Below, piece by piece: positions 7,914 through 16,607 of a DNA stretch of 64,000 bases. Origin of the DNA: Streptomyces sp. DG1A-41 (GTDB lineage: Bacteria > Actinomycetota > Actinomycetes > Streptomycetales > Streptomycetaceae); the NCBI RefSeq assembly GCF_037055355.1, contig NZ_CP146350.1:1697001-1761000 (forward strand), written 5' to 3'. Within the stretch, counting starts at the first letter, position 1, and each line of letters begins with the position of its first letter. Both the position numbers and the translations under genes were made by a program. Under the pieces are notes generated by a model. The model was not told the origin of the DNA, did no database searches, and saw only the letters and a program-made list of their open reading frames with translations.

Positions 7914-8438
7914 GGGGCGGGATGCCGGGGGCGCCGCGCGCTGGATGCCGCACGCCGGAGCACCACACGCCCGGGGCACCGCATGCCGGACACCAGGGCA
8001 TCGCCCACCGCGGCGCCGCACGGTAGGGCGACCGCAGGTCGGACGCCAGGACGCCGGAGCACCGCTCAGGGCGCCGCGCGCCGAACCCCAGGATGCGGGC
8101 GCGCCGCACGCCAGGACGCCGGGGCGCCACACCCCGGACGCGGGGACGCCGCACACCAGGACAGCCAGGACGCCACACCCCGGACGCGGGGCGCCACACA
8201 CCGGACCCCAGGACGCTGGGGCGCCGCACGCCGAACGCCAGGACGCTGGGGCGCCGCCGCCGGGACACCGGGCGCCACACACCGGACTCCAGGACGTCAC
8301 ACACCGGACGCCGGCCCCTGAGGCGCCACACGCCGGGCGCCCGGGCGCCGCACGCCAGGACACCACACACCGGACGCCGGCCCCCCGAGGCGCCACACAC
8401 CGGACGCAGGGCACCGCACGCCAGGACGCGGGCGGCGG
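7914..8438. repeat. Degenerate tandem-repeat tract between convergent genes
   Basis: About 525 bases are built from imperfect units of roughly 14-17 bases. Recurring words are GCGCCACACACCGGACGC, GCCGCACGCCAGGACGC and GGACGCCGGGGCGCC. The composition is almost free of T, so several frames stay open on both strands and produce long Arg/Pro/His/Thr-rich readings, none of which looks like a protein. The tract fills the whole space between the DUF202 pair and the convergent oxidoreductase gene. There is no constant repeat/unique-spacer alternation, so it is not a CRISPR array. It behaves like a minisatellite. Confidence 0.8.
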
Positions 8439-9383
8439 CTAAGTGTCGTCCGTCTCCCAGTTCACCGTCACGATGATCTTGCCGCGCGTCCGGCCCTCCT
8501 CGTTCAGCCGGTGCGCGTCCGCCGCGCGTTCCAGTGGGAACGTCTCGGAGACGTGCACGCTCACCACGCCCTGTTCCGCCAGTTCGGACATCCGCTGGAG
8601 GTCCTCGGCGTCGGGGCGGACGAAGTAGTAGCGGCCGCCGTAGTTCACGACGCCGACGTCGGCGACCGACACCAGGCGGCCCTCGGGGGCCAGCAGGTTC
8701 GCCGAGACCTTCAGCGCGTCCCCGCCGACCGTGTCGAACACCGCGTCCACACCCTCGGGCGCCAGCCCGCGCACCCGCTCGCCCAGGCCCTCGCCGTACG
8801 TCACCGGCTCCCCGCCGAGGCCGCGCACGAAGTCGTGGTTGGACTCGCTCGCCGTGCCGATCACCCGGGCGCCGATGTGGGTGCCGAGCTGTACGGCGAG
8901 CGAGCCGACCCCGCCGGCCGCGGCGTGCACCAGCACGGTCTCGCCCCGCTTCACCTGGAGCACTTTGACCAGCACCTGATAGGCGGTGAGCCCGACCAGC
9001 GGCAGTCCGGCCGCCTCCTCGAAGGAGAGGTTGCGCGGCTTGCGCGCGAGGGTGCGCAGGGGCGCGGCCACGTACTCGGCGAAGGTGCCGCGGGAGAGGA
9101 AGTCCTCGCGTACGTACCCGATGACCTCGTCGCCGACGTCGAACTCCGACACGGCCACGCCGGGCCGTACGACGACGCCCGAGACGTCCCAGCCGGGCAC
9201 CACGGGGAAGGCGGCCTCGAAGAGCCCTTCGAGGTGGCCCTCGCGGGCCTTCCAGTCGACGGGGTTCACGGCCGCCGCCCGCACCTTCACCAGCACCGAG
9301 TCCGGGCCGATCTTGGGATCGCGGACCTCACCGAACGCCAGCACCTCGGGTCCGCCGTACCGTGAGTAGCTGATGGCCTTCAT
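8439..9383 (-). CDS. NADP-dependent oxidoreductase, quinone reductase/zeta-crystallin type
   Basis: The 314-residue protein belongs to the medium-chain dehydrogenase superfamily and lacks zinc ligands. It starts MKAISYSRYGGPEVL, has the GroES-like domain to about residue 120, and then a nucleotide-binding domain with HAAAGGVGSLAVQLG. It ends in GKIIVTVNWETDD. Relatives reduce quinones or enoyl/enone compounds with NADPH. ATG 9383 is the family-consistent start, although the frame is open further upstream. Its promoter lies in 9384-9523, divergent from the acyl-CoA operon whose operator is at 9524. Confidence 0.87.
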   Translation of the reverse strand: MKAISYSRYGGPEVLAFGEVRDPKIGPDSVLVKVRAAAVNPVDWKAREGHLEGLFEAAFPVVPGWDVSGVVVRPGVAVSEFDVGDEVIGYVREDFLSRGTFAEYVAAPLRTLARKPRNLSFEEAAGLPLVGLTAYQVLVKVLQVKRGETVLVHAAAGGVGSLAVQLGTHIGARVIGTASESNHDFVRGLGGEPVTYGEGLGERVRGLAPEGVDAVFDTVGGDALKVSANLLAPEGRLVSVADVGVVNYGGRYYFVRPDAEDLQRMSELAEQGVVSVHVSETFPLERAADAHRLNEEGRTRGKIIVTVNWETDDT

Positions 9384-9523
9384 GGCTCCGACCCTCCGGG
9401 CTCCCTGCGCGGCACGCAAGCCGGATGGCCTGAACGAACCGGCCGGGAGCTCCTCGGCGCCCCACGGCGGAGGTCGTCGGCCTATCGTGGCTCCGATCAC
9501 GTTTCGGCCCCGCTCTGGACGAC

Positions 9524-9541
9524 ATACCGACCGGTCGGCAT
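9524..9541. promoter_or_regulatory. TetR-type operator ATACCGACCGGTCGGCAT
   Basis: This 18-bp palindrome has one mismatched pair and lies 41 bases upstream of the phosphotransferase ATG. A related half-palindrome (9 of 9 right-half bases) occurs at 15087-15104, before the opposing operon. The TetR gene at 11997-12590 lies between the two and is the likely ligand-controlled repressor of both. Confidence 0.65.
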
Positions 9542-9582
9542 CATGAGTCGGGAACTTGTTCACCTGCCCGTAGGAGCGACGC

Positions 9583-10605
9583 ATGAGCCCCGACCACCCG
9601 CCCGGACTCGACCTCGACCGGCTGCGCGGCCTGCTCGACCGCGAGCGGCCCGGCCTGGTGAGCGGCGCCCTGTCCGGCCGGCTGATCGAGGGCGGACGGT
9701 CGAACCTCACCTACGCCGTCTCCGACGGCACCTCCCGGTGGGTCGTGCGGCGGCCCCCGCTCGGCCATGTCCTGGCCACCGCGCACGACATGAAGCGCGA
9801 GCACCGGGTGATCAGCGCGCTGCACCCGACGGCCGTGCCGGTGCCGCGGCCGGTGCTGTTGTGCGAGGACGAGGAGGTGCTCGGCGCGCCGTTCTACGTC
9901 ATGGAGTTCGTCGAGGGCATCCCGTACCGCACGGCCGACCAGCTCGCCCCGCTCGGTCCGGAGCGGACCCGGGGCGCGGTGCTGAACCTGGTCGACGCGC
10001 TGGTGGAGCTGCACGCGGTGGACCCGGGCGAGGTGGGGCTCGCGGACTTCGGCCTGCCCGAGGGCTTCCTGGACCGGCAGCTGCGGCGCTGGGGCAAGCA
10101 GCTGAACGCCTCCCGCAACCGCGAGCTGGCCGGGATCGACGAGCTGCACGCGACGCTCGGGCGGCGGCTGCCGTCCTCCCCCGCCCCGGCCGTGGTGCAC
10201 GGCGACTACCGGCTGGACAACGTCCTGATAGGCGAGGACGACCGCATCAAGGCGGTCCTCGACTGGGAGATGTCCACCCTGGGCGACCCGCTCACCGACC
10301 TGGGCCTGCTGGCGATGTACAGCACGCCGCTCGACACGGCGGACTCCCCCGTCTCCACGACGGCCGAGGCGCCGGGTCACCCGGACCCGGCCGAACTGAT
10401 CGAGCGGTACGCCGTGCGCTCGGGGCGCGATGTCCCCGCGGTCTCCTGGTACACGGCGTTCGCCTGGTTCAAGCTCGCCGTGATCCTGGAGGGCATCCAC
10501 TACCGCTACACCCTGGGCCAGACGGTCGGACGCGGCTTCGACCGCATCGGCGACCTGGTCCCCGTCTTCATCGAGCACGGTCTCACCACCCTTCAGGAAG
10601 GCTGA
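9583..10605 (+). CDS. APH-fold phosphotransferase (acyl-CoA catabolism associated)
   Basis: The 340-residue protein has the aminoglycoside/choline kinase fold. It carries a P-loop-like GGRSNLTYAV near residue 37, the catalytic HGDYRLDNV near 206, and the metal-binding DWEMSTLGDP near 227. This subfamily sits next to acyl-CoA dehydrogenases and matches the kinase-like domain of eukaryotic ACAD10/11, where it is thought to phosphorylate hydroxylated acyl chains. ATG 9583 follows AGGAGCG. Six bases separate it from the acyl-CoA dehydrogenase gene. The adjacency strongly suggests joint action on a 4-hydroxy- or unusual acyl-CoA; that substrate is an inference. Confidence 0.88.
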   Translation: MSPDHPPGLDLDRLRGLLDRERPGLVSGALSGRLIEGGRSNLTYAVSDGTSRWVVRRPPLGHVLATAHDMKREHRVISALHPTAVPVPRPVLLCEDEEVLGAPFYVMEFVEGIPYRTADQLAPLGPERTRGAVLNLVDALVELHAVDPGEVGLADFGLPEGFLDRQLRRWGKQLNASRNRELAGIDELHATLGRRLPSSPAPAVVHGDYRLDNVLIGEDDRIKAVLDWEMSTLGDPLTDLGLLAMYSTPLDTADSPVSTTAEAPGHPDPAELIERYAVRSGRDVPAVSWYTAFAWFKLAVILEGIHYRYTLGQTVGRGFDRIGDLVPVFIEHGLTTLQEG

Positions 10606-10610
10606 CGGAC

Positions 10611-11825
10611 ATGGACTTCGCGTTCGACGCGCGCACCGAGGAGCTGCGCGGCAAGCTGCTGGCCTTCATGGACGAGTACGTCTATCCGGCCGAGGCCGTC
10701 GCGCACGAGCAGCGGGCCCTGCTCGCCTCACCGTGGGAGACCCCGGCGGTGGTCGAGGAGCTGAAGGCCGAGGCGCGCAGGCAGGGCCTGTGGAACCTCT
10801 TCCTGCCGGACTCCGAGTACGGTGCCGGGCTCACCAACCTCCAGTACGCGCCGCTCGCCGAGATCATGGGGCGCTCCCCGCAGCTGGCCCCGACGGTGAC
10901 GAACTGCGCGGCACCCGACACGGGCAACATGGAGGTGCTCACCCAGTTCGGCGACGAGCAGCAGCGCAAGCAATGGCTGGAGCCGCTGCTCGCGGGCGAG
11001 ATCCGCTCGGCGTTCGCGATGACCGAGCCGGAGGTGGCCTCCTCGGACGCCACCAACATCACGACGCACATCGAGCGGGACGGTGACGAGTATGTCGTCA
11101 CCGGCCGCAAGTGGTACATCTCCGGGGCGTTGCACCCGGACTGCAAGATCTTCATCGTGATGGGCAAGACGGACCCGGAGGGTTCCGACATCCGCCGTCA
11201 GCAGTCGATGATCCTGGTCCCCCGTGACACGCCGGGCGTGACGATCAAGCGCGCGATGCAGGTCTTCGGCTACGAGGACCACTACCACGGCGGCCATGCC
11301 GAGGTGATCTTCGACCACGCGCGCGTGCCGGCGTCGAACCTCATCGGCGAGGAGGGCGGCGGCTTCGCCATCGCACAGGCCCGGCTCGGTCCCGGCCGGA
11401 TCCACCACTGCATGCGGCTGATCGGGATGGCGGAGCGGGCGATCGAGCTGATGTGCCGCCGGGCGGTGTCCCGTACGGCCTTCGGGAAGGCGCTGGCCCA
11501 GCAGGGTGTGGTGCACAACTGGATCGCGGATGCGCGGGTGACCGTCGAGCAGGTGCGGCTGCTGGTGCTGAAGACGGCGTGGCTGATGGACACGGTGGGG
11601 AACAAGGGGGCGCACACGGAGATCCAGTCCATCAAGATCGCTACGCCCCGGGCGGTCGTGGGCATCCTCGACCGGGCGATCCAGTTGCACGGTGCGGGGG
11701 GTGTGAGCCAGGACTTCCCGCTGGCGGAGCTGTACGCGGGGGCGCGGACGCTGATGATCGCCGACGGGCCGGACGAGGTGCATCAGCGGTCGCTGGCGCG
11801 GCGGGAGCTGAAGCGGTACGTGTGA
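10611..11825 (+). CDS. Acyl-CoA dehydrogenase (ACAD10/11-like)
   Basis: The 404-residue FAD enzyme has the usual three-domain ACAD layout. Landmarks are MTEPEVASSDATNI for FAD/substrate contact, RTAFGKALAQQGVV in the C-terminal helical domain, and a C-terminus ending IADGPDEVHQRSLARRELK. It lacks the short-chain YEGT glutamate motif seen in the other acyl-CoA dehydrogenase of this window, as is usual for the ACAD10/11 branch. It is the second gene of an operon with the APH-like kinase, six bases apart. The reaction is alpha,beta-dehydrogenation of an acyl-CoA. Confidence 0.92.
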   Translation: MDFAFDARTEELRGKLLAFMDEYVYPAEAVAHEQRALLASPWETPAVVEELKAEARRQGLWNLFLPDSEYGAGLTNLQYAPLAEIMGRSPQLAPTVTNCAAPDTGNMEVLTQFGDEQQRKQWLEPLLAGEIRSAFAMTEPEVASSDATNITTHIERDGDEYVVTGRKWYISGALHPDCKIFIVMGKTDPEGSDIRRQQSMILVPRDTPGVTIKRAMQVFGYEDHYHGGHAEVIFDHARVPASNLIGEEGGGFAIAQARLGPGRIHHCMRLIGMAERAIELMCRRAVSRTAFGKALAQQGVVHNWIADARVTVEQVRLLVLKTAWLMDTVGNKGAHTEIQSIKIATPRAVVGILDRAIQLHGAGGVSQDFPLAELYAGARTLMIADGPDEVHQRSLARRELKRYV

Positions 11826-11869
11826 CGCGGCGGGGCGGCAGGAGGGTTTTCGCCCCCCGCCGCCCCAGC

Positions 11870-11975
11870 CCTTCCCGTCCTCCAGGGGCTCCGCCCCTTC
11901 GACCCCGCCAGGGGGCTCCGCCCCCTGGCCCCCCCATCGGCCTGAACGGCCTCGTCCTCAAACGCCGGACAGGCT
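11870..11975. repeat. Dispersed repeat with twin GC hairpins
   Basis: Between the converging operons lie AGGGGCTCCGCCCCT (11884-11898) and CCAGGGGGCTCCGCCCCCTGG (11908-11928). The second is a perfect 9-bp stem with a 3-base loop. They are followed by CCTCAAACGCCGGACAGGCTG near 11955. The GGGGCTCCGCCCC plus CTCAAACGCCGGAC combination is a familiar Streptomyces intergenic element. It probably also acts as a bidirectional terminator here. Confidence 0.75.
11908..11928. terminator. Bidirectional hairpin terminator
   Basis: The stem CCAGGGGGC/GCCCCCTGG with loop TCC lies 83 bases past the acyl-CoA dehydrogenase stop and 69 bases past the TetR stop on the other strand. There is no U-tract, as is usual in Streptomyces. 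Confidence 0.6.
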
Positions 11976-11996
11976 GAGTTGGACCAGCCCGAGTAG

Positions 11997-12590
11997 TTAC
12001 GGGCGCAGGGCTCGTAGCAGCAAGTCCGCCAGGTGGTCGGCTACCTGCTGGGGGCTCATCGGGCCCTCAGGGCGGTACCAAGTCGACAGGTGGTGGACCG
12101 AGCCGAAGTGGTAGTCGACGACCAGGTCCGCCGGGGTGGCCTTGGAGAAGACGCCCGACTCCTGGCCCTCCTCGACCAGCGCGCGGAAGCGCTCGTGGTA
12201 GCGGCGGCGCTCGGCGCGGACCTGCTTGTTCTTCTCGGGGCTGAGGTGGTGCATGGACCGCCAGAAGATCATCGCGTCGTCGAGGTTGTCGATGGTCGTC
12301 ACCACGACGTCCGCGGCCGCGGCCCGCAGCCGCTTCTCCACCGGCTCGTCGGAGTCCGCGACGGCGTCCAGTCTCTCCTGCTGGATGCGCAGCACGCGCG
12401 CGTACACCTCGTGCAGGAGGTCGTCCTTGGAGCCGAAGTAGTGGTACAGCGCGCCTTTGGTGACCCCGGCCGCCTCGACGATCTCCTGCACCGAGGTGCG
12501 GTCGTAGCCCTGCTCGGCGAAGAGCCGGGTGGCGGCGGCCAGGAGCCGCTGAGGTACGGGGGTGCCGTCCGAGTCCGTCGTCCTGGGCAC
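11997..12590 (-). CDS. TetR family regulator of the acyl-CoA island
   Basis: The 197-residue protein has an N-terminal TetR helix-turn-helix (RLFAEQGYDRTSVQEIVEAA then GVTKGALYHYFGSKDDLL, residues ~18-55) and a longer C-terminal ligand domain. GTG 12590 (VPRTTDSDG) is chosen since the frame upstream overlaps the synthetase gene and carries no HTH sequence. It is the third gene of the SDR-synthetase-TetR operon, 28 bases after the synthetase. Palindromic sites upstream of both flanking operons (9524, 15087) suggest it represses both and responds to an acyl-CoA. That ligand is inferred from the neighbours. Confidence 0.88.
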   Translation of the reverse strand: MPRTTDSDGTPVPQRLLAAATRLFAEQGYDRTSVQEIVEAAGVTKGALYHYFGSKDDLLHEVYARVLRIQQERLDAVADSDEPVEKRLRAAAADVVVTTIDNLDDAMIFWRSMHHLSPEKNKQVRAERRRYHERFRALVEEGQESGVFSKATPADLVVDYHFGSVHHLSTWYRPEGPMSPQQVADHLADLLLRALRP

Positions 12591-12618
12591 TGCCGCCACC
12601 TGCCTTTCCGTACTGCTG

Positions 12619-14283
12619 TCAATTGCCTTGCGTCCGGGAACGAAGCTCCCGACGGAGGATCTTCCCACTGGCCGTCTTCGGCAAGTCCGGAAGGATCTCC
12701 ACCTGGCGCGGGTATTTGTAGGCGGCCAGTCTCTCTTTGCAGTAGGCGGCGAGTGCATCCGGGTCCGTGTCGGCGTCCGGACGCAGGCTGATGTACGCCT
12801 TGACGGTCTCCCCGCGGTACCCGTCGGGCACGCCGACGACAGCGGCCTCGCGCACCGCCGGGTGCGTGTAGAGCACGTCCTCGACCTCGCGCGGCCACAC
12901 CTTGAAGCCGGACGCGTTGATCATGTCCTTCTTGCGGTCGACGACGTACAGCCAGCCCTGCTCGTCCATGAAGCCGATGTCGCCGGTGCGCAGTTCGGCG
13001 CCGGAGAACGTCTCGGCGGTGGCGTCGGGGCGCCGCCAGTAGCCGGGCACGATTTGCGGACCTCGTACGACGATCTCGCCCTGTTCGCCGAAGGGGACCT
13101 CTTCGCCGGCGTCGTCGACGATCCGTACGACTGTGTGGGGGCCGGGGAGGCCGACCGCGAGGGTACCGGAGACCGGGTCGACGGGGGCCTCCAGGCCGGG
13201 CGGCACGGAGGCGCAGGGGGCGGTGCACTCGGTCAGGCCGTAGCCGTTGCGGATGTACGGCCCGAAACCGGCCCGGAACTTCTCCACCAGCGCGGGCGGC
13301 AGCGGGGCACCGCCGGAGGAGATCACCCGGAAGGAGGAGAAGTGGTCACGGGTGACGGACGGGTGGGCGGCCAGCGCCATGAAGGCCGTGGACGGGCCGA
13401 CGGTGTAGTGCGGGCGGTGCTCGGCGAACGCGTCGAGCACCACGCCGGCCTCGAAGCGGTAGGCCAGCACGAGCGTGCCCGCGCTGTTCAGACAGGCGCC
13501 GAACTGGCAGACCATGCCGGTGATGTGGAACAGCGGCGCCAGCGCGAAGTACACGGGCCGCTCGGGCAGACCGAGGCCCGTCCGCTGCCGCTCGGCGTTG
13601 TACGTGATGTTGCCGTGCGTGTTGGTGGCGCCCTTGGGCGTGCCGCTGGTGCCCGAGGTGTAGCTGATCAGCGCGATGTCGGAGGGCGCGGGGTCCCGGT
13701 CCCCGGGCGCCTTGTGCCCGGCCCGCGCCACAGTCACCAGGTCGTCGGCGTCCCGGGCCTGCGGCAGCCGCTCGAAGGTCAGCACGCGCGCGTCGCCCCG
13801 CGTCTGGAAGTCCAGCTCGCACCCGGTGAGCACGATCCGCACGGGTGAGTCCGCCGCGGTCTCGCGCAGATACGACTCCCAGGCCCGGTCCGAGCAGATC
13901 AGCGCGGCGACCTCGGCGTCCCGCAGGACGTGGGCGACCTCGCCCGACTTGTACATCGGGTTGACGGGCACGACGACCGCGCCCGCCTTCCAGGCGCCCA
14001 GCACGGCGAGCACGAAGTGCGGGGAGTTCTGGAGCAGCACCGCGACCCGGTCGCCGCGCTCCAGTCCGCGCGTCGTGAGATGCCCGGCGACGGAGTCGCT
14101 GAGCTCGTCTACGTCCCGGTAGGTCACGCGGCCGTCGAAGTAGGCCAGGAAGTCGCTGTCGGGCGTCTCGGCCACGGCCCGGCGCAGGGCGTGCACGAGG
14201 GAACCGGCGGGGCTTATCGGGCCCTTCTGGGCGTCGTTCAGCAGGTTCAGCCAGGGCTTGGCCGCGTAACGGGACTCGGTCAC
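12619..14283 (-). CDS. AMP-forming acyl-CoA synthetase (fatty acid-CoA ligase)
   Basis: The 554-residue ANL-superfamily enzyme has the P-loop YTSGTSGTPKG near residue 195, the YGLTECTAP adenylate motif and GDIGFMDEQGWLYVVDRKKD in the hinge. The catalytic lysine lies in PKTASGKILRREL at the C-terminus. It activates a carboxylic acid to its CoA thioester. Start GTG 14283 overlaps the SDR stop (GTGA) and is preceded by GGGAGG seven bases away, so the two genes are translationally coupled. It supplies substrate for the neighbouring acyl-CoA dehydrogenase. Chain-length specificity cannot be read. Confidence 0.93.
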   Translation of the reverse strand: MTESRYAAKPWLNLLNDAQKGPISPAGSLVHALRRAVAETPDSDFLAYFDGRVTYRDVDELSDSVAGHLTTRGLERGDRVAVLLQNSPHFVLAVLGAWKAGAVVVPVNPMYKSGEVAHVLRDAEVAALICSDRAWESYLRETAADSPVRIVLTGCELDFQTRGDARVLTFERLPQARDADDLVTVARAGHKAPGDRDPAPSDIALISYTSGTSGTPKGATNTHGNITYNAERQRTGLGLPERPVYFALAPLFHITGMVCQFGACLNSAGTLVLAYRFEAGVVLDAFAEHRPHYTVGPSTAFMALAAHPSVTRDHFSSFRVISSGGAPLPPALVEKFRAGFGPYIRNGYGLTECTAPCASVPPGLEAPVDPVSGTLAVGLPGPHTVVRIVDDAGEEVPFGEQGEIVVRGPQIVPGYWRRPDATAETFSGAELRTGDIGFMDEQGWLYVVDRKKDMINASGFKVWPREVEDVLYTHPAVREAAVVGVPDGYRGETVKAYISLRPDADTDPDALAAYCKERLAAYKYPRQVEILPDLPKTASGKILRRELRSRTQGN

Positions 14284-15053
14284 CGGTTGTCCTCCCACTG
14301 CTGCTGGATGCGGTTCATGCCGGTCAGCCAGCGGTCGGGGTCACCGGCCCTGGCCTGGTAGTAGGCGGCGACCTCGGGGTGCGGCAGGATCAGGAAGCGG
14401 TCCTCCTCGATGCCCTTGACCAGGGCGTCCGCCACGGCCTCCGGCTCGATCGCGGTCGGCTGGAGCACCAGGTCGCCCGCGCTGCCGGTCGCGGCCAGCA
14501 TGTCGGTGCGGACGCCCTGCGGGCAGATGGCGTGGACCTTCACGCCCCGGTGCCGGTAGGTCAGTGACAGCCACTCGGCGAAGGCGAGGGCGCCGTGCTT
14601 GGTGACGGCGTAGGGCGCGGCGCCGATCATGGTGAGCAGCCCGGCGGCGGAGACGGTGGAGACGAACCGGCCGCTGCCCCGCTCCAGCCAGGCGGGCAGC
14701 AGCTCGTGAGCGGCCCGGACATGCGCCATGACGTTCACGTCCCAGGAGGTCGCCCAGGCCTTCTCGTCCAGGGGCCCGTCGGCGTCGCCACCTTCGAAGG
14801 CGACGCCGGCGTTGGCGCAGTAGACGTCGACGGTCCCGCCGAGCGCGTCGCGGGCGTAGGCGACGATCGCCGAGGCGTCGCCGGGCACGGCGACACCCCC
14901 GACCTCCTCCGCGACGTGCTTGGCCCGCTCGGCGTCCAGGTCGTTGACGACGACCCGGGCCCCCTCGGCGGCGAAGCGCCGGGCGAGCGCGGCTCCGATC
15001 CCGCCACCGGCCCCCGTGACAACGACTCCAGCCCCTTGAAAGGCTCCCACCAT
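14280..15053 (-). CDS. SDR family oxidoreductase
   Basis: The 257-residue classical short-chain dehydrogenase has the cofactor motif GAGGGIG near residue 15, CANAG near 85 and the catalytic YAVTK near 149, preceded by the Ser of STVSAAG. It is the first gene of the minus-strand operon, with the synthetase start overlapping its stop. The operator at 15087-15104 lies 34 bases upstream of its ATG. In this context it probably oxidises a hydroxyacyl intermediate; that role is inferred. Confidence 0.9.
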   Translation of the reverse strand: MVGAFQGAGVVVTGAGGGIGAALARRFAAEGARVVVNDLDAERAKHVAEEVGGVAVPGDASAIVAYARDALGGTVDVYCANAGVAFEGGDADGPLDEKAWATSWDVNVMAHVRAAHELLPAWLERGSGRFVSTVSAAGLLTMIGAAPYAVTKHGALAFAEWLSLTYRHRGVKVHAICPQGVRTDMLAATGSAGDLVLQPTAIEPEAVADALVKGIEEDRFLILPHPEVAAYYQARAGDPDRWLTGMNRIQQQWEDNR

Positions 15054-15086
15054 CGGTCTCCTTAGACGCGGCCCAGCAATGGCGCC

Positions 15087-15104
15087 AGACTAACCGGTCG
15101 GTAT
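15087..15104. promoter_or_regulatory. TetR-type operator AGACTAACCGGTCGGTAT
   Basis: The right half ACCGGTCGGTAT matches the palindrome at 9524-9541; the left half is degenerate (6 of 9). It lies 34 bases upstream of the SDR start, where a repressor would block the SDR-synthetase-TetR operon, giving autoregulation of the TetR gene. Confidence 0.6.
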
Positions 15105-15128
15105 GTTTCGAGGAAGGGGGTGGCGCAA

Positions 15129-15240
15129 CACCCTAGGGGCGCGGGGCCGTGCTGATTTGCGGCTCCGCCGCGATGGGGGTCCCCCCTGTTCGAGCGAAGA
15201 CGAGGACGCGGGGAGCGACCAGCCACAACGAAACCGGCAC
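15129..15240. repeat. Composite dispersed repeat upstream of the NamZ-like gene
   Basis: The stretch contains GGGGCGCGGGG, the small hairpin TGCGGCTCCGCCGC, GGGGTCCCCCCTGTTCGAGCG and GGGAGCGACCAGCCACAAC. These pieces resemble the repeats at 1249-1275 and at 22431/32041. It looks like a nested or decayed copy of the same intergenic families. No open reading frame in it is credible. Confidence 0.6.
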
Positions 15241-15264
15241 AAAACGGATCACGGAGGCCACCCC

Positions 15265-16500
15265 ATGCACCCTTCAAGACGATCCTTACTCACGGCGGCC
15301 ACGGCAGCAGCCGTCTCGGCCACGCCCACCGCAACCGCAGCCCAGCCCCACCGGCGGTTCGGCACCGGCTTCGAACGACTCGCCCACGACGGCTACGCCC
15401 TGCTCGACGGCCAAAAGGTCGGCATCGTCACCAACCCCACCGGCACAACCCGCGACGTCCGCCACATCGTCGACGTCATGCACGCGGACACCCGAGTGGA
15501 TCCAAGGGCCGTCTTCGGCCCTGAACACGGCTTCCGCGGCACCGCCCAGGCCGGCGGTTCCGAGGGCCGCTACGACGACCCGGCGACCGGCCTGCCCGTC
15601 TACGACACGTACCTCAAGAGCGGCCGGCCGCTCGCCGACATCTTCACCGCGTCCGGCGTGGACACGGTCGTGTTCGACATCCAGGACGTCGGCGCGCGCT
15701 TCTACACGTACATCTGGACCCTGTACGACTGCATGGAGGCGGCGCGGCTCGCCGGCAAGCGGTTCGTGGTCCTGGACCGGCCCAACCCGGTGACCGGACG
15801 TGCGGCGCTGGGACCGGTGCTGCACAAGGAGTTCGCCACCTTCATCGGGCGGCAGCCCATCTCACAGGCCCACGGGATGACCGTCGCGGAGCTGGCACGG
15901 CTGTTCAACGAGGAGTTCCTGACCGAGCCCGTACCGCTGGAGACGGTGTTGATGTCCGGCTGGAAACGCTCGGACTTCTACGACGCCTCCGGTCTGCCGT
16001 GGGTGCCGCCGAGCCCGAACATGCCGACGCCGGAGACGGCCCTGGTGTACTCGGGGACATGCCTGTTCGAGGGCACGAACCTGTCGGAGGGGCGCGGCAC
16101 GACCCGGCCGTTCGAGCTGCTCGGCGCGGAGGGCATCGACCGGCGCTGGGCCGCCGCCGTGAACGAACTCGCCCTGCCCGGCGTGCGCTTCAGGGAGGCG
16201 TACTTCGCGCCCACCTTCTCGAAGTTCCAGGGCAGGACGATCGGCGGTGTACAGGTCCATGTGCACGACCGGGACGTCTTCGATCCCGTACGGACGGGGA
16301 TCGCCCTGCTCGTGACCGCCAGGAAGGTGTGGAGCGGGTTCGCCTGGCGCTCCGACCACTGGATCGACAAACTCACCGGCTCCGCGCGCGTGCGCACGAT
16401 GATCGACGCAGGCGCGGACACCGGCGAGGTCGTGGCGGGCTGGCAGGAGGAGCTGGCGGCGTTCCGGAGGATGCGGCGGAAGTACCTCCTCTACCGCTGA
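15265..16500 (+). CDS. Exported DUF1343 protein, NamZ-like exo-beta-N-acetylmuramidase
   Basis: The 411-residue protein begins with a twin-arginine-like signal (SRRSLLTAATAAAV, Ala-rich to about residue 30). The mature part starts with the DUF1343 hallmark GKVGIVTNPTG-type segment (QKVGIVTNPTGT) and continues with VFGPEHGFRG, FDIQDVGARFYTY, LDRPNP and PSPNMPTPETALVY. It ends in WQEELAAFRRMRRKYLLY. DUF1343 was shown for NamZ to be an exo-lytic N-acetylmuramidase acting on peptidoglycan fragments. ATG 15265 follows ACGGAGG. A cell-wall recycling or scavenging role outside the membrane is likely. Confidence 0.9.
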   Translation: MHPSRRSLLTAATAAAVSATPTATAAQPHRRFGTGFERLAHDGYALLDGQKVGIVTNPTGTTRDVRHIVDVMHADTRVDPRAVFGPEHGFRGTAQAGGSEGRYDDPATGLPVYDTYLKSGRPLADIFTASGVDTVVFDIQDVGARFYTYIWTLYDCMEAARLAGKRFVVLDRPNPVTGRAALGPVLHKEFATFIGRQPISQAHGMTVAELARLFNEEFLTEPVPLETVLMSGWKRSDFYDASGLPWVPPSPNMPTPETALVYSGTCLFEGTNLSEGRGTTRPFELLGAEGIDRRWAAAVNELALPGVRFREAYFAPTFSKFQGRTIGGVQVHVHDRDVFDPVRTGIALLVTARKVWSGFAWRSDHWIDKLTGSARVRTMIDAGADTGEVVAGWQEELAAFRRMRRKYLLYR

Positions 16501-16607
16501 GCCCGGCATCGAGCGCCCAATGCGCCCGTGACGTATGGCCAAGCTCCCCCGTTGGCAGGACGATGCGCCACAACGCGCGCGTCACCCGGTGGAACAGGGG
16601 GCCTGTC

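Noticed and set aside
7914..8438. Possible CRISPR array or a repetitive protein gene
   Set aside because: Units are short, imperfect and contiguous without unique spacers, and no frame shows protein-like constraint.
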